From Pseudomonas sp. SDI (lineage in GTDB: Bacteria; Pseudomonadota; Gammaproteobacteria; Pseudomonadales; Pseudomonadaceae), in assembly GCF_003105155.1 (NCBI RefSeq), contig NZ_QETK01000014.1, positions 1 to 64,000 of the forward strand: 64,000 bases of DNA, given 5' to 3'. Every line of letters starts with the position of its first letter. Positions within the stretch are counted from its first letter, which is position 1. Below are positions 48,674 to 60,387 of this stretch, one piece after another. The position numbers and the translations under genes are program-made. Under the pieces are notes generated by a model that did no database searches, had not been told where the DNA came from, and worked only from the letters and a program-made list of their open reading frames with translations.

Positions 48674-51258
48674 GACTTGCCCTTGGGTTTACGTGAGGCG
48701 GAACCGGCTTTCGGTGGCCCCTTGCGATGCTTGGTCGGTTTACCCGACGACGGTTTGGCCGGCTTGCTGCTGGCGCCGCCATGCTTGGCGTCGGACATCA
48801 GCGCCTTTTTCATTTCCCGGCTCTTGCGCACTTCGGCGTTGGCCGCTGCCGCGTGGGACGGGAAGTAGGCTTCGGCGGTTTCGCTCTTCTTGCTACGGCG
48901 GGACGGCTCGGTGGCCGCCGACACCTGCTTGGCCGGCGCAGCGGCGGGTTTGTCGGCCACGGCAGCCGGCTTGCCTTCGCGGTTTTTCCGACCGATTGGC
49001 GCGCTGAGGGTTTTCTCGGCCATTTCGAAGTCGATCTTGCGCTGTTCGAGGTCGACGCGCATCACCCGCACTTCCACCGTATCGCCCAGGCGGAAACTGC
49101 GCCCGGTACGCTCGCCGGCCAGGCGATGGTGAACCGGATCGAAGTGGTAGTAGTCACCCGGCAAGGCGCTGACATGCACCAGGCCTTCGACGTAGATGTC
49201 GGTCAGCTCGATAAACAGGCCAAAGCCGGTCACAGCCGTGATCACGCCCGGGAAGCTCTCGCCGACGCGGTCTTTCATGTACTCGCACTTGAGCCAGTTG
49301 ACCACGTCGCGAGTGGCCTCGTCGGCACGCCGCTCGCTCATCGAGCACTGCTCGCCCAACTGCTCCAGGGTGTTTTCGTCGTACGGGTAGATCCGCGCTT
49401 TCGGGATGCTCATCGCGCCAGCGCGCTTGACGTGCGGGGTTTCCTGGCGCGAACGGATCACGCTGCGGATGGCCCGGTGGGTCAGCAGGTCGGGGTAACG
49501 GCGAATCGGCGAGGTGAAGTGGGTGTACGCCTCGTAGTTCAGGCCGAAGTGACCGTTGTTGTCGGCGCTGTAAACCGCCTGGCTCAACGAGCGCAGCATC
49601 ACCGTCTGGATCAGGTGGAAGTCCGGGCGATTGGCAATCTGCGCCAACAATGCCTGGTAATCCTTCGGCGACGGACCCTCCTTGCCCTTGTGCAGGTGCA
49701 AGCCCAGCTCGCCGAGGAAGGCACGGAGTTTTTCCAGGCGCTCCGGCGGTGGACCATCGTGCACCCGGTACAACGCCGGGATCTCGTGCTTCTTGAGGAA
49801 TTCGGCAGTGGCCACGTTGGCCGCCAGCATGCACTCTTCGATCAGCTTGTGAGCATCGTTGCGCACCGTCGGGCGAATTTCGGCGATCTTGCGCTCGGAG
49901 CCGAAGATGATCCGGGTTTCCTGGGTCTCGAAGTCGATCGCACCACGGGCGTGACGGGCATCGAGCAGCACCTTGTACAGCGCATACAGCTGCTTGAGGT
50001 GCGGCACGACCTGGCTGTACTCCTCGCGCAGCGCCTTGCCCTCACGGGTGCGGGCGTGTTCGAGCATGCTGCTGACCTTGTTGTAGGTCAGACGCGCATG
50101 GGAATGGATCACCGCTTCGTAGAACTGGTAGTCGACCATCTGGCCGGACTTGTTCATGGTCATCTCGCAGACCATCGCCAGCCGGTCGACGTGCGGGTTC
50201 AGCGAGCACAGACCATTGGAGAGCTCTTCCGGCAGCATCGGGATAACGCGCTCGGGGAAGTACACCGAGTTGCCCCGTACCTGCGCTTCGGCGTCCAGGG
50301 CAGAGCCCAGGCGCACATAGCTGGAAACGTCGGCGATGGCCACGTACAGACGCCAGCCACCGGAGAACAGGCGCAGTTTGCCCAGGCTCTCGCAGTACAC
50401 CGCGTCGTCGAAGTCGCGCGCGTCTTCACCGTCGATGGTGACGAACGGCAGGTGGCGCAGGTCGATGCGCTTTTCCTTGTCCTTCTCTTCCACTTCCGGC
50501 TTGAGCTTGCGGGCTTCCTTGATCACCGCTTCCGGCCAGACGTGCGGGATGTCGTAGCTGCGCAGCGCCACGTCGATTTCCATGCCCGGCGCCATGTAGT
50601 TGCCGATCACTTCGACAATGTCGCCCTGCGGCTGGAAGCGTGGGGTTGGCCAGTGGGTGATCTTCACCTCGACGAACTGACCGATCTTCGCCCCGCCGTT
50701 ACGCCCCGGAGTCACCAGTACTTCCTGCTGGACCTTCGGGTTATCGGGGGTGACGAAGCCGATACCGCCTTCTTCGAAGTAGCGGCCAACGATGCTTTCG
50801 TGGGCACGCGAAATCACTTCGACCACCACGCCTTCGCGGCGGCCACGGCGGTCGACGCCGGACACCCGGGCCAGCGCCCGGTCGCCGTCGAACACCAGGC
50901 GCATCTGCGCCGGGCTGAGGAACAGGTCTTCGCTGCCGTCGTCGGGAATCAGGAAGCCAAAACCGTCGCGGTGGCCGGAAATGCGCCCAAGGATCAGGTC
51001 CAGCTTGTCTACCGGGGCATAGGTGCCGCGCCGGGTGTAGATCAGCTGGCCGTCACGCTCCATGGCGCGCAGCCGGCGACGCAGGGCCTCGATCTGGTCC
51101 TCGGTGGTCAGGCCGAATTCTTCCACCAGCTGCTCGCGCGCAGCTGGGGAGCCACGCTCGTCGAGACGCTGCAGGATCAGCTCACGGCTAGGAATAGGGT
51201 TTTCGTATTTTTCCGCTTCACGAGCGGCCTCGGGATCGAGGGACTGCCAATCGGCCAT
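48670..51258 (-). CDS. rnr: Ribonuclease R
   Basis: An 862-residue 3'-5' exoribonuclease. Order: helix-turn-helix region (about 20-80), cold-shock domains (about 80-240), RNB catalytic domain with PFVTIDGEDARDFDDAVY (about 270-290, with the metal-binding acids), S1 domain (GVITAVTGFGLFIELTD), and a basic tail ending KHRKGPPKAGSASRKPKGKS. Degrades structured RNA. Co-transcribed with rlmB. Confidence 0.95.
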   Translation of the reverse strand: MADWQSLDPEAAREAEKYENPIPSRELILQRLDERGSPAAREQLVEEFGLTTEDQIEALRRRLRAMERDGQLIYTRRGTYAPVDKLDLILGRISGHRDGFGFLIPDDGSEDLFLSPAQMRLVFDGDRALARVSGVDRRGRREGVVVEVISRAHESIVGRYFEEGGIGFVTPDNPKVQQEVLVTPGRNGGAKIGQFVEVKITHWPTPRFQPQGDIVEVIGNYMAPGMEIDVALRSYDIPHVWPEAVIKEARKLKPEVEEKDKEKRIDLRHLPFVTIDGEDARDFDDAVYCESLGKLRLFSGGWRLYVAIADVSSYVRLGSALDAEAQVRGNSVYFPERVIPMLPEELSNGLCSLNPHVDRLAMVCEMTMNKSGQMVDYQFYEAVIHSHARLTYNKVSSMLEHARTREGKALREEYSQVVPHLKQLYALYKVLLDARHARGAIDFETQETRIIFGSERKIAEIRPTVRNDAHKLIEECMLAANVATAEFLKKHEIPALYRVHDGPPPERLEKLRAFLGELGLHLHKGKEGPSPKDYQALLAQIANRPDFHLIQTVMLRSLSQAVYSADNNGHFGLNYEAYTHFTSPIRRYPDLLTHRAIRSVIRSRQETPHVKRAGAMSIPKARIYPYDENTLEQLGEQCSMSERRADEATRDVVNWLKCEYMKDRVGESFPGVITAVTGFGLFIELTDIYVEGLVHVSALPGDYYHFDPVHHRLAGERTGRSFRLGDTVEVRVMRVDLEQRKIDFEMAEKTLSAPIGRKNREGKPAAVADKPAAAPAKQVSAATEPSRRSKKSETAEAYFPSHAAAANAEVRKSREMKKALMSDAKHGGASSKPAKPSSGKPTKHRKGPPKAGSASRKPKGKS

Positions 51259-51418
51259 TAGGAGGGGTTCACCTTGTCTATATAAGGGTTAGTTTGGCAT
51301 AGGCGTATTGAAACCGGAAATGTCAGGCTTGGACAGCCCCGCCAGGGCTCCCTGAATGCAGCTAAAACTGCTCAAGGAACAACGACTTGAAATTTTTAAG
51401 TTTTTTACCAAACGGGGC

Positions 51419-51447
51419 TTTACAGCCCCCTGAGGCATCCGTATAGT
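51419..51447 (+). promoter_or_regulatory. Sigma70 promoter for the tRNA-Leu genes
   Basis: TTTACA (51419-51424) and TATAGT (51442-51447) are 17 bases apart, with a GC-rich discriminator (gcgcacc) typical of stringently controlled promoters, about 80 bases before the first tRNA. Confidence 0.7.
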
Positions 51448-51526
51448 GCGCACCACAACGACGGACAGCGTCGTTATAGTTGAGAAGCGGCGGGATGTGA
51501 AGCATCCTAGTAGCCTCAGCGAAATT

Positions 51527-51613
51527 GCCCAGATGGTGAAATTGGTAGACACGCCAGCTTCAGGTGCTGGTGACCTTACGGTCGTGGAAGTTCGAGTCTT
51601 CTTCTGGGCACCA
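51527..51613 (+). tRNA. tRNA-Leu (CAG), first copy
   Basis: An 87-base gene with acceptor arms gcccaga and tctgggc, the CCA end encoded, and anticodon loop ttcaggt, giving anticodon CAG (codon CUG). The long variable arm fits a leucine tRNA. It precedes an identical copy by 80 bases. Confidence 0.95.
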
Positions 51614-51693
51614 ATTTCAAATTGCAGACTGCTTAAAGCGTCTGGAATTTACGCGACACGCTACACTGTTTTCTGTTTCAATGCTTCAAATTT

Positions 51694-51780
51694 GCCCAGA
51701 TGGTGAAATTGGTAGACACGCCAGCTTCAGGTGCTGGTGACCTTACGGTCGTGGAAGTTCGAGTCTTCTTCTGGGCACCA
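51694..51780 (+). tRNA. tRNA-Leu (CAG), second identical copy
   Basis: Identical over all 87 bases to the copy at 51527-51613, with the same acceptor arms, anticodon loop ttcaggt and encoded CCA. It is followed by a terminator. Confidence 0.95.
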
Positions 51781-51790
51781 TATTCTAAAG

Positions 51791-51815
51791 AAACCCGCGA
51801 AAGCGGGTTTTTTTA
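51791..51815 (+). terminator. Rho-independent terminator of the tRNA-Leu pair
   Basis: aaacccgc (51791-51798), loop gaaa, gcgggttt (51803-51810), then a T-run. Strong stem with GNRA loop. Confidence 0.88.
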
Positions 51816-51895
51816 TGCCTGCGATAACCCCCCTCCTCGTCAAAACGGCCAATAGCGTGCTCATGAATTTTTTCACATGGGCGTACTTGAGAAAC

Positions 51896-51914
51896 TATAT
51901 CGTTTATCATTGTT
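51896..51914 (+). promoter_or_regulatory. Candidate Fur box upstream of fbpA
   Basis: TATATCGTTTATCATTGTT matches the 19-base Fur consensus at 12 positions. It is 37 bases before the fbpA ATG, fitting an iron-uptake gene. Confidence 0.4.
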
Positions 51915-51950
51915 TCAAAATTTGTAGCCCGCAAGCGAGGAAATACCCGC

Positions 51951-52964
51951 ATGACGATCCGCATCAACCCGATTGTGCGCGGCCTGGCCGTTTCCCTTCT
52001 TGGTCTGGCTCTCGGTGCACCGGTTGCCCTGGCAGCCGATCCGGTGAGCCTGACCCTGTACAACGGTCAACACAAGGAAATCGGCGAAGCCATCGCCAAG
52101 GCCTACGAGGCCAAGACTGGCATTCATATCAATATCCGCAAGGGCAGCAGCAACCAGTTGGCCAGCCAGATCGAAGAGGAAGGCGCTCGTTCGCCGGCCG
52201 ACGTGATCTACACCGAAGAGTCGCCACCGCTGAATAATCTGGGCGAAAAAGGCCTGCTGGCGACAATCGACGAGTCCACGCTGCAAGTGCTGCCCAAGGA
52301 ATACGTCGCCAGCAACGGCACCTGGATGGGCGTGACGGCGCGCACTCGCGTGGTAGCGTTCAACCCGAAAGTGATCGACGAGAAAGACTTGCCACCGTCG
52401 GTCATGGACTTCGCCAATCCCGAGTGGGACGGCAAGATCGGTTTCGTACCGACCAGCGGCGCCTTCCAGGAACAAGCCGTGGCCATCCTCAAGCTGCACG
52501 GCCGCGACGCTGCCGAAGAATGGCTGACCGGCCTGAAGGCGTTCGGCAAGACCTACACCAACAACATGGTCGCCCTGAAAGCCGTGGAAAACGGTGAAGT
52601 GGCCGCCGTCCTGGTGAACAACTACTACTGGTATGCCCTGAAGAAAGAGCGCGGCCAGCTCGACTCCAAACTCTACTACCTGGCCGATGGCGATGCCGGT
52701 GGCCTGGTAACCATCTCCAGCGCCGCCGCAGTCAAAGCCAGCAAGCACCCGCAGGAGGCCCAGGCGCTGCTGGCCTGGATGGCCAGTGAAGAAGGCCAGC
52801 GCGTGATCACCCAGACCACCGCCGAGTACCCACTGCATAAAGGCATGGTCTCCGACCAGGGCCTGAAGCCGTTCGAGGACCTGCGTCCGCCCAAGGTCAC
52901 TCCGGCCGACCTGGGTAATGCCGAAGAAGCCCTGGCACTTGAACGCGAAGTCGGCCTGCTCTGA
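51951..52964 (+). CDS. fbpA: Ferric iron ABC transporter substrate-binding protein
   Basis: A 337-residue periplasmic ferric-binding protein of the FbpA/HitA type. The signal peptide (about 1-29, ending APVALAA/D) is followed by LTLYNGQHKEIGEAIAKAY; the Tyr pair NNYYWYAL near residue 223 is the iron-ligand region. It delivers Fe3+ to FbpB. The ATG has ribosome-binding site gcgagga; the operon with fbpB is shown by the overlap TGATG. Confidence 0.88.
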   Translation: MTIRINPIVRGLAVSLLGLALGAPVALAADPVSLTLYNGQHKEIGEAIAKAYEAKTGIHINIRKGSSNQLASQIEEEGARSPADVIYTEESPPLNNLGEKGLLATIDESTLQVLPKEYVASNGTWMGVTARTRVVAFNPKVIDEKDLPPSVMDFANPEWDGKIGFVPTSGAFQEQAVAILKLHGRDAAEEWLTGLKAFGKTYTNNMVALKAVENGEVAAVLVNNYYWYALKKERGQLDSKLYYLADGDAGGLVTISSAAAVKASKHPQEAQALLAWMASEEGQRVITQTTAEYPLHKGMVSDQGLKPFEDLRPPKVTPADLGNAEEALALEREVGLL

Positions 52965-54529
52965 TGAGTGCCGCCCTGCCTGAACAGGCCTTGACCCGCT
53001 TCGTCCCACGGCGCAAGCGCCCGTCGGTATGGGTAGTGCTGCCGGTACTGCTCCTGGTCTGCCTGAGCCTGCTGCCACTGGCCTATGTCGGACTCAAGGC
53101 CTGGCAGGCCGGCTGGCACGAAGCGTTTCGCCTGCTCTGGCGGCCGTTCGTCTGGGGCCTGATGAAGAACACCTTGCTGCTGATGGCCGGGGTAACCGCC
53201 GCGTGCATGGTCATCGGCCTGGCCCTCGCCTGGCTGCTGGAACGCAGCGACCTGCCAGGACGGCGCTTGTGGGGGGTGATCCTCTGCCTGCCGTTTGCCG
53301 TGCCAGCGTTTGTCAGCGGCTTCACCTGGGTGTCGCTCAGCCCGAAATTCGAAGGCCTGGGCGGGGCAATCCTGGTCATGGCCCTGTCGAAATACCCACT
53401 GGTGTTCCTGCCGGTGGCAGCGACCCTGCGCAACCTCGATACCTCGCTGGAAGAATCGGCGCGCACCCTGGGCTTCAACCGCTGGGGCGTGTTCTGCCGG
53501 GTCACCCTGCCCCTGCTGTGGCCGTCGATTCTCGGCGGCAGCCTGCTGATCGCCCTGCACATGCTGGTGGAGTTCGGCGCACTGTCGATTCTTGGCCTGC
53601 AAACCTTCACCACCGCGATCTACCAACAGTTCGAACTGGAATTCAGCAACGCCAATGCAGCGATGCTGTCGGCCGTGTTGCTGTTCATGTGCCTGCTGCT
53701 GCTGTGGTTCGAGCTGAAGGTCCGCGGCAAGGCACGGCACGTACGAATTGGCCAAGGCGTGGCGCGCCGCGCGGCACCGATCCGCCTGCGCAGCTGGATG
53801 CCGCTGGGGCAGTTGTTCTGCGGCGGCCTGGCACTGTTGGGCAGCGGGATTCCGCTGGGCATGCTCGGCTACTGGCTGAGTGTCGGTTCGTCGGCGGCGT
53901 TCCCGGTGGCGGCGATCAGCCAGGCGCTGCTCTCGTCGCTGTCGCTGTCGCTGGGCGGCGCCGGGGTGAGCCTGTTGCTGGCCTTGCCGGTGAGCTTCCT
54001 GGTGGTGCGCTACAAAGGCAAGCTGGCGATCTGGGCCGAGCGCCTGCCGTACCTGTTGCACGCACTGCCAGGGTTGGTGATTGCACTGACACTGGTGTAT
54101 TTCGCCCTGCACTATGTGCCGGCGCTGTACCAGACCACCGGCTTGCTGCTGTTGGCGTATGCCTTGCTGTTCCTGCCGTTGGCGCAGGCGCCGGTGCGCA
54201 CCGCGCTGAACAAGGCGGCACCGCAACTGGAAGAGGCGGCGCGCACGCTGGGCGCCACACCGTTCACGGCGTTCTGCCGGGTGACCTTGCCGATCATTTT
54301 CCCGGCGCTGGCAGCAGCATTTGCGCTGGTGTTCCTGGATGCGATGAAGGAGCTGACGGCGACCTTGCTGCTCAGCCCGACCGGGATGACCACGCTGGCG
54401 ACCGAAGTGTGGGCGCACACCGCCAACGTCGAGTTCGCGGCGGCGGCGCCGTATGCGGCACTGCTGATCGTGGTGTCGGGGCTGCCGGTGTATCTGCTGA
54501 CGACGCGGATGTACCTGAACCGCGCCTAA
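52964..54529 (+). CDS. fbpB: Ferric iron ABC transporter permease
   Basis: A 521-residue protein with two fused permease halves and about 12 helices. Each half has the ATPase coupling loop: LDTSLEESARTLGFNRWGVF-like in the first (LEESARTLGFN) and LEEAARTLGATPFTAF in the second. It moves ferric iron across the inner membrane. It overlaps fbpA by one base. No ATPase gene (fbpC) follows; a REP pair and the chemoreceptor come next, so the ATPase must be elsewhere. Confidence 0.88.
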   Translation: MSAALPEQALTRFVPRRKRPSVWVVLPVLLLVCLSLLPLAYVGLKAWQAGWHEAFRLLWRPFVWGLMKNTLLLMAGVTAACMVIGLALAWLLERSDLPGRRLWGVILCLPFAVPAFVSGFTWVSLSPKFEGLGGAILVMALSKYPLVFLPVAATLRNLDTSLEESARTLGFNRWGVFCRVTLPLLWPSILGGSLLIALHMLVEFGALSILGLQTFTTAIYQQFELEFSNANAAMLSAVLLFMCLLLLWFELKVRGKARHVRIGQGVARRAAPIRLRSWMPLGQLFCGGLALLGSGIPLGMLGYWLSVGSSAAFPVAAISQALLSSLSLSLGGAGVSLLLALPVSFLVVRYKGKLAIWAERLPYLLHALPGLVIALTLVYFALHYVPALYQTTGLLLLAYALLFLPLAQAPVRTALNKAAPQLEEAARTLGATPFTAFCRVTLPIIFPALAAAFALVFLDAMKELTATLLLSPTGMTTLATEVWAHTANVEFAAAAPYAALLIVVSGLPVYLLTTRMYLNRA

Positions 54530-54533
54530 AAGC

Positions 54534-54614
54534 ATCGCGGGACGAGCCGGGTCGCCGCACCGCCGCTCCCACACGAATCACAGCGTTCCCGTGGGAGCGG
54601 GCTCGCCCCGCGAT
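54534..54614. repeat. REP element pair
   Basis: Two units of opposite orientation: atcgcgggacgagccgggtc from 54534 and its partner ending ggctcgccccgcgat at 54614, between convergent fbpB and chemoreceptor genes. An extra partial unit follows. Confidence 0.6.
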
Positions 54615-54633
54615 GAGCCCGCTCCCGACTAGA

Positions 54634-56568
54634 TCAAGCCCTGAACTGCCCCAAGCTGGCCTTCAGTTGCCCCGCCAGATCATCGAGCACCTTACTACTT
54701 GCCGTGGTCTGCATCACCACCTGCGCCGCGCGCTCAGCCTGGGCATGGATGGTCTCGACCCGCCCACGCACCGCCTGCGCACCCTGCGCCTGCTGCTCCG
54801 CCGCCCGCGTCGCCAGGCCAATCGCTGCATGCACCTGCTCCACCGACGCCTGCACGCTCTGCTGCAAGCGCGCATTGTCGCGCAGCACCAGCAAGCCTTC
54901 GCTGGCCTGACGCCCAGCCTGGCTGATCGCCGCCACAGCCTCCTTGGCCCCCTGCTGCAATGCACCGATATGCGCCTGAATGTCCCCGGTCGAACTCTGC
55001 GTCTTGCTCGCCAGCGCCCGCACCTCGTCGGCCACCACGGCAAACCCACGCCCGGTCTCGCCAGCCCGCGCCGCCTCGATCGCCGCGTTCAACGCCAACA
55101 AGTTAGTCTGCTCGGCAATCCCATGGATCACCGTCAGCACCACCTCGATCTGTTCGCTCTGCTCGGCCAGCCGCTCGATCACCTTGGAGCCGGTCTGCAC
55201 CTGCCCCGCCAGCGTCTCGATCAGCCCTGCCACTTGCGCCGAGGTGCGGCTGTTCTCGTCGGTCGCCCGGCGAATATCCACCACCTGCTGCAAGGCCGCC
55301 TGCATCGCCTGGCTTTCCGCCTGCGCCTCGTCGGCCATGGTCGACAGTGCACGCAAGCTCTCCGCCACCTCGTCGCGCTGCAATTCGGCCGCGGCATCGG
55401 CGCCAGCGTTGCGCTGGGTCATGGTACCGATCTCGACACCGGTACGCTGCGCCACCTCGCCCGCCTCGCGCACGATCGGCTGCAGCTTGTCGACGAACTG
55501 GTTGACCGCCGCCGCCATGTCGCCAATCTCGTCGCGGCTGTCGATCTGCACACGCTTGGTCAGGTCGCCCTCGCCCGCGGCCAGATCGTTGAGCGCAGCG
55601 ATCAGCAAGCGCAGCTTGTTGACCACCCGCCGCCCAAGCACCACCGCCACTACCAGCAGGACACCCAGGCCGACCAGGGCCAGGCCCACGCCAATGTTCC
55701 AGCGCAGGGTGGCCGCCGCATCCTGAACGCTTTGCGAGGTGCTCGCCTGCATCCCCGCCGCACTCGTCTGCGCCGCCTCCAGCCGCGCCCGCAGGGCCTT
55801 GTTGCTGTCGGCCGCAGCGCCTACCAGGCTGTCGGCAACCAACTGGTCGCCACTGGCAATCAGGGCCGAGAAGCGCTGGTCGAGGGCCTTGAGCTCATGA
55901 TCGACCGACGCCGTGGACACCCCCATCAGCACCTTGCCGATCTCCACCCCATTGGGGTTGATCGAGGCTTCGACGACGTACACCGACGGGTCGTTGCGGG
56001 CCGCCTCCAGCACCTTGTCCAGCGCCCGCTCGCCCTTGCCTTTTTCCAACAGGGCCTGGTTGATCGGGTTCTGCCGGTTCAGGTAACGGGTCAGGTGCTC
56101 GCCCTGGGCGTCGTCATAGACCACGAAGAGCACATTGGGATTGCGCTGGGCGCGCCGGGAAAACTCCGACAGGGTCGGTACATCGTTATCCCACATGGCC
56201 CGCGGTGCAACGGAGGCCAGCAACTCGGCCATGTCATTGGCCGAGTCCTTGAGGTTTTTCTCAAGGGTGCTGCGCAGTTGCGCCTGCTCGTCTTCCAGAC
56301 GGGCTGACAACCCTGCGCTCAGACGCTGCCGGGTGCTGGCCGAGAGGCTTTCCAGCCCGGAGCTGACCTCCTTGCCCGCCTGCTCCAGCTCGGACGACAG
56401 TTTCTGGCTGTCAGCAGCCAAACGATTGCCCAGATCGGCTTCAAGATGGGTCACTGTGCTCCGGGTCAGCGCAACCGCGACCAGCACCTGCACCAAAAGA
56501 GCGATACCAAGGGCAACAAAAACAGGCCGCAATAGGCGGCTTCGTAACAGTGAGAGAACGGCGGACAC
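54634..56568 (-). CDS. Methyl-accepting chemotaxis protein
   Basis: A 644-residue chemoreceptor. The first membrane helix (about 14-34) and the second (about 310-330, [20 protein letters not shown]) enclose a periplasmic sensor of about 270 residues. A HAMP domain (about 330-380) and the signalling domain with [19 protein letters not shown] and [14 protein letters not shown] follow. The sensor is not one I can name, so the ligand is unknown. I chose GTG 56568 ([15 protein letters not shown]), with ribosome-binding site gaggg; the longer frame upstream has no family sequence. Confidence 0.9.
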   Translation of the reverse strand: MSAVLSLLRSRLLRPVFVALGIALLVQVLVAVALTRSTVTHLEADLGNRLAADSQKLSSELEQAGKEVSSGLESLSASTRQRLSAGLSARLEDEQAQLRSTLEKNLKDSANDMAELLASVAPRAMWDNDVPTLSEFSRRAQRNPNVLFVVYDDAQGEHLTRYLNRQNPINQALLEKGKGERALDKVLEAARNDPSVYVVEASINPNGVEIGKVLMGVSTASVDHELKALDQRFSALIASGDQLVADSLVGAAADSNKALRARLEAAQTSAAGMQASTSQSVQDAAATLRWNIGVGLALVGLGVLLVVAVVLGRRVVNKLRLLIAALNDLAAGEGDLTKRVQIDSRDEIGDMAAAVNQFVDKLQPIVREAGEVAQRTGVEIGTMTQRNAGADAAAELQRDEVAESLRALSTMADEAQAESQAMQAALQQVVDIRRATDENSRTSAQVAGLIETLAGQVQTGSKVIERLAEQSEQIEVVLTVIHGIAEQTNLLALNAAIEAARAGETGRGFAVVADEVRALASKTQSSTGDIQAHIGALQQGAKEAVAAISQAGRQASEGLLVLRDNARLQQSVQASVEQVHAAIGLATRAAEQQAQGAQAVRGRVETIHAQAERAAQVVMQTTASSKVLDDLAGQLKASLGQFRA

Positions 56569-56662
56569 AAGAGAACCCTCTACAACTGGGGCCACTATAG
56601 TGATGGCATCCCTGGAGCGATTCTTACAGCAAAGGTTGTGCCGGGTGGCCGACAGAAACGAC

Positions 56663-56686
56663 AAAGGCCCCTAAAAAGGGGCCTTT
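56663..56686 (-). terminator. Likely terminator of purA
   Basis: aaaggcccct (56663-56672) pairs with aggggccttt (56677-56686), a perfect 10-base-pair stem just after the purA stop on the minus strand. The T-run is short. Confidence 0.7.
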
Positions 56687-56706
56687 GCGATTACACCTAA
56701 CGTGTA

Positions 56707-58053
<1,347 letters not shown>

Positions 58054-59241
58054 TCAAATGGCCAGCGGCAGAACCTGCCAAGACCCGTTTTGCTGAATCA
58101 ATTGCCGATCGCAGTCCGCCTCGATGGCGGCTTTTTGCGGCTGCCCAGGCAGCGCCTGAACCACCCGCTGACCCTCACTGCGCAATTGGCAGACCAACTG
58201 CCAGAGTGCCGCATCGCTGCTGTCGGGCATCCAGATCCCGCCAGACGGCAACACGACCTCGGCTCGCCCCAGTGTGACCAGGGTCTTCAAATCCGTGGAG
58301 AAACCGGTGGCCGGACGTGCCCGGCCAAAGTCTGCTCCGATGTCGTCATAACGACCGCCCTGGGCGATCGACTCACCGACGCCCGGCACGAACGCGGCGA
58401 ACACCACGCCCGTGTGGTAGTTGTAGCCGCGCAACTCGCCCAGGTCGAAGTACAGCGGCAGGTGCGGATACCGCGCCGCCAGCCGTTCGGCAATGGCCAG
58501 CAGGTCGTCCAGCGCCGCCAGTACCGCCGCCGGGGCACGGCCCAGGCGAACGCGGGCCGCTTCCAGCACTTCGCGACCGCCACACAGCTCGGTCAGCGAA
58601 CGCAGCATGCCAGCCAGGTCCGCCGGCAGGTTGGCGGTCAGCTCGATCACTTCGTCGACCGCCTTGCGCTGCAAGGCGTCGAACAACTGCTGCTCGACCG
58701 ATGGCGGCAAGCCAGCGGCGCGAGCCAGGCCACGGTAGATACCGACATGCCCGAGGTCCATGTGCACATCCGGCACGTCGGCCAGCTGCAGCATCGCCAG
58801 CATCAGGCTGATGATCTCCACGTCGCTGACCGGGCTCGCATCACCGTACAGCTCGGCCCCCAGCTGGATCGGGCTGCGCGACGTCGACAGGGCCCGCGGC
58901 AACGCATGCAGCACGCTGCCGGCATAGCACAGGCGGCTCGGCCCCTCACGGCGCAGGGTGTGCGCATCAATGCGCGCAACCTGTGGCGTGATGTCGGCAC
59001 GGAAGCCCATCTGCCGGCCCGATTGCGGGTCGATGACCTTGAAGGTCCGCAGGTCCAGGTCCTGGCCGGCACCGGTGAGCAGCGATTCCAGGTACTCGAT
59101 ATGCGGGGTTACGACGAACTCGTAGCCCCAGCTCTGGAACAGATCCAACACCTGCCGACGCGCAATCTCGATACGCGTCGCCTCAGGTGGCAGTACTTCT
59201 TCGATGCCATCTGGCAGCAGCCAGCGGTCTACCGTTGCCAT
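58054..59241 (-). CDS. hisZ: ATP phosphoribosyltransferase regulatory subunit HisZ
   Basis: A 395-residue class II aminoacyl-tRNA-synthetase-like protein lacking the HisRS anticodon domain. It has the HisRS-like motif 2 region ([15 protein letters not shown]) but is a regulator: it binds short-form HisG and controls histidine synthesis. The position between hflC and purA is typical of Pseudomonas. The start is ATG 59241 ([15 protein letters not shown]); the longer frame is a shadow of the intergenic region. Confidence 0.93.
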   Translation of the reverse strand: MATVDRWLLPDGIEEVLPPEATRIEIARRQVLDLFQSWGYEFVVTPHIEYLESLLTGAGQDLDLRTFKVIDPQSGRQMGFRADITPQVARIDAHTLRREGPSRLCYAGSVLHALPRALSTSRSPIQLGAELYGDASPVSDVEIISLMLAMLQLADVPDVHMDLGHVGIYRGLARAAGLPPSVEQQLFDALQRKAVDEVIELTANLPADLAGMLRSLTELCGGREVLEAARVRLGRAPAAVLAALDDLLAIAERLAARYPHLPLYFDLGELRGYNYHTGVVFAAFVPGVGESIAQGGRYDDIGADFGRARPATGFSTDLKTLVTLGRAEVVLPSGGIWMPDSSDAALWQLVCQLRSEGQRVVQALPGQPQKAAIEADCDRQLIQQNGSWQVLPLAI

Positions 59242-59420
59242 TACGCCATTTCCCCTATGGTCCGGGCGGCCAGCCGTAGGGCGAGCCTTGAGTGGAGCAG
59301 GTGTCGGCAAACAATGACGCGCAGCACCGATTCCAGCGCTACCGCCGTTCCAACACCCTCTAATACCTTGCGCCGCGCTGCCGTCCCGGGCTGATTTCAG
59401 CCAATCGATCTTGCAGACGC

Positions 59421-59444
59421 AAAAAAGCCGGGAATTTCCCGGCT
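59421..59444 (-). terminator. Rho-independent terminator of hflC
   Basis: On the minus strand agccggga / tcccggct (59426-59433 with 59437-59444) is followed by a T-run (59421-59425). It lies about 75 bases after the hflC stop and ends the hfq-hflXKC operon. Confidence 0.8.
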
Positions 59445-59517
59445 GCCGCATCATACACCCGTTTTCACGCGGGATCACCCCACCAGACGTTTTAGCCGCC
59501 CGGCGGGGTGTTCTGAC

Positions 59518-60387
59518 TTACGGTTTGGACTTGCCCATGAACTTGAAGAAGTCGCTGCTCGGGTCGAGCACCAGCACGTCGCTCTTGTCGGCAAAGCTCT
59601 CGCGGTAGGCTTTCAGGCTACGGTAGAACGCGTAGAAATCCTGATCCTGGCCGTAGGCCTTGGCGTAGATCGAAGCAGCCTGGGCGTCGCCGTCACCGCG
59701 GGTCTCTTCAGACTCACGATAGGCTTCAGCCAGCAGCACACGCCGCTGACGGTCGGCGTCGGCGCGAATACCTTCGGCCAACTCGTTACCCTTGGCGCGG
59801 TGCTCGCGGGCTTCACGCTCACGCTCGGTGCTCATCCGCTCGAACACGCTGCGGTTCACTTCTTTCGGCAGGTCGATGGCCTTGACGCGAACGTCGACCA
59901 CTTCGATGCCCAGTTCCTTGCTGGCCATGCGGTTCAGCGAGGCGGTGATGTCAGCCATCAGCGCGTCACGTTCACCGGAAACCACTTCGTGCAGGGTGCG
60001 CTTACCAAACTGGTCGCGCAGGCCGCTTTCCAGACGACGCGACAGGCGCTCGTCGGCGATCTGCTTCATACCCGAGGTAGCGGTATAGAAGCGCTCGGCG
60101 TCCTTCACCCGCCATTTGGCGTAGGCGTCGACCATCACCGCTTTCTTCTCCAGGGTCAGGAACCGCTGGGTCGGGGCGTCGAGGGTCATCAGCCGGGCGT
60201 CGAACTTGCGCACCTGGTTAACGTACGGCACTTTCACGTGCAGGCCAGGCTGGACATCGGCCTGCACCACACGACCGAATTGCAGCAGTACCGCACGTTC
60301 GGTTTGCGCGACGATGTAGAAGCTGTTCCAGGCCACGATCGCCAGCACCACGCCAACGATCAGGGCGATCAGCGATTTATTGCTCAT
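59518..60387 (-). CDS. hflC: FtsH protease modulator HflC
   Basis: A 289-residue SPFH protein with an N-terminal membrane anchor (about 5-25) and the band 7 domain. The C-terminal coiled coil is rich in Glu/Arg. With HflK it forms a cage around FtsH and restrains its proteolysis. It overlaps hflK by one base; the two are always neighbours. Confidence 0.96.
   Translation of the reverse strand: MSNKSLIALIVGVVLAIVAWNSFYIVAQTERAVLLQFGRVVQADVQPGLHVKVPYVNQVRKFDARLMTLDAPTQRFLTLEKKAVMVDAYAKWRVKDAERFYTATSGMKQIADERLSRRLESGLRDQFGKRTLHEVVSGERDALMADITASLNRMASKELGIEVVDVRVKAIDLPKEVNRSVFERMSTEREREAREHRAKGNELAEGIRADADRQRRVLLAEAYRESEETRGDGDAQAASIYAKAYGQDQDFYAFYRSLKAYRESFADKSDVLVLDPSSDFFKFMGKSKP

Noticed and set aside
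53029..56307. Plus-strand frame of more than 1000 codons across fbpB and the chemoreceptor
   Set aside because: Crosses two real genes in different orientation and carries no domain.
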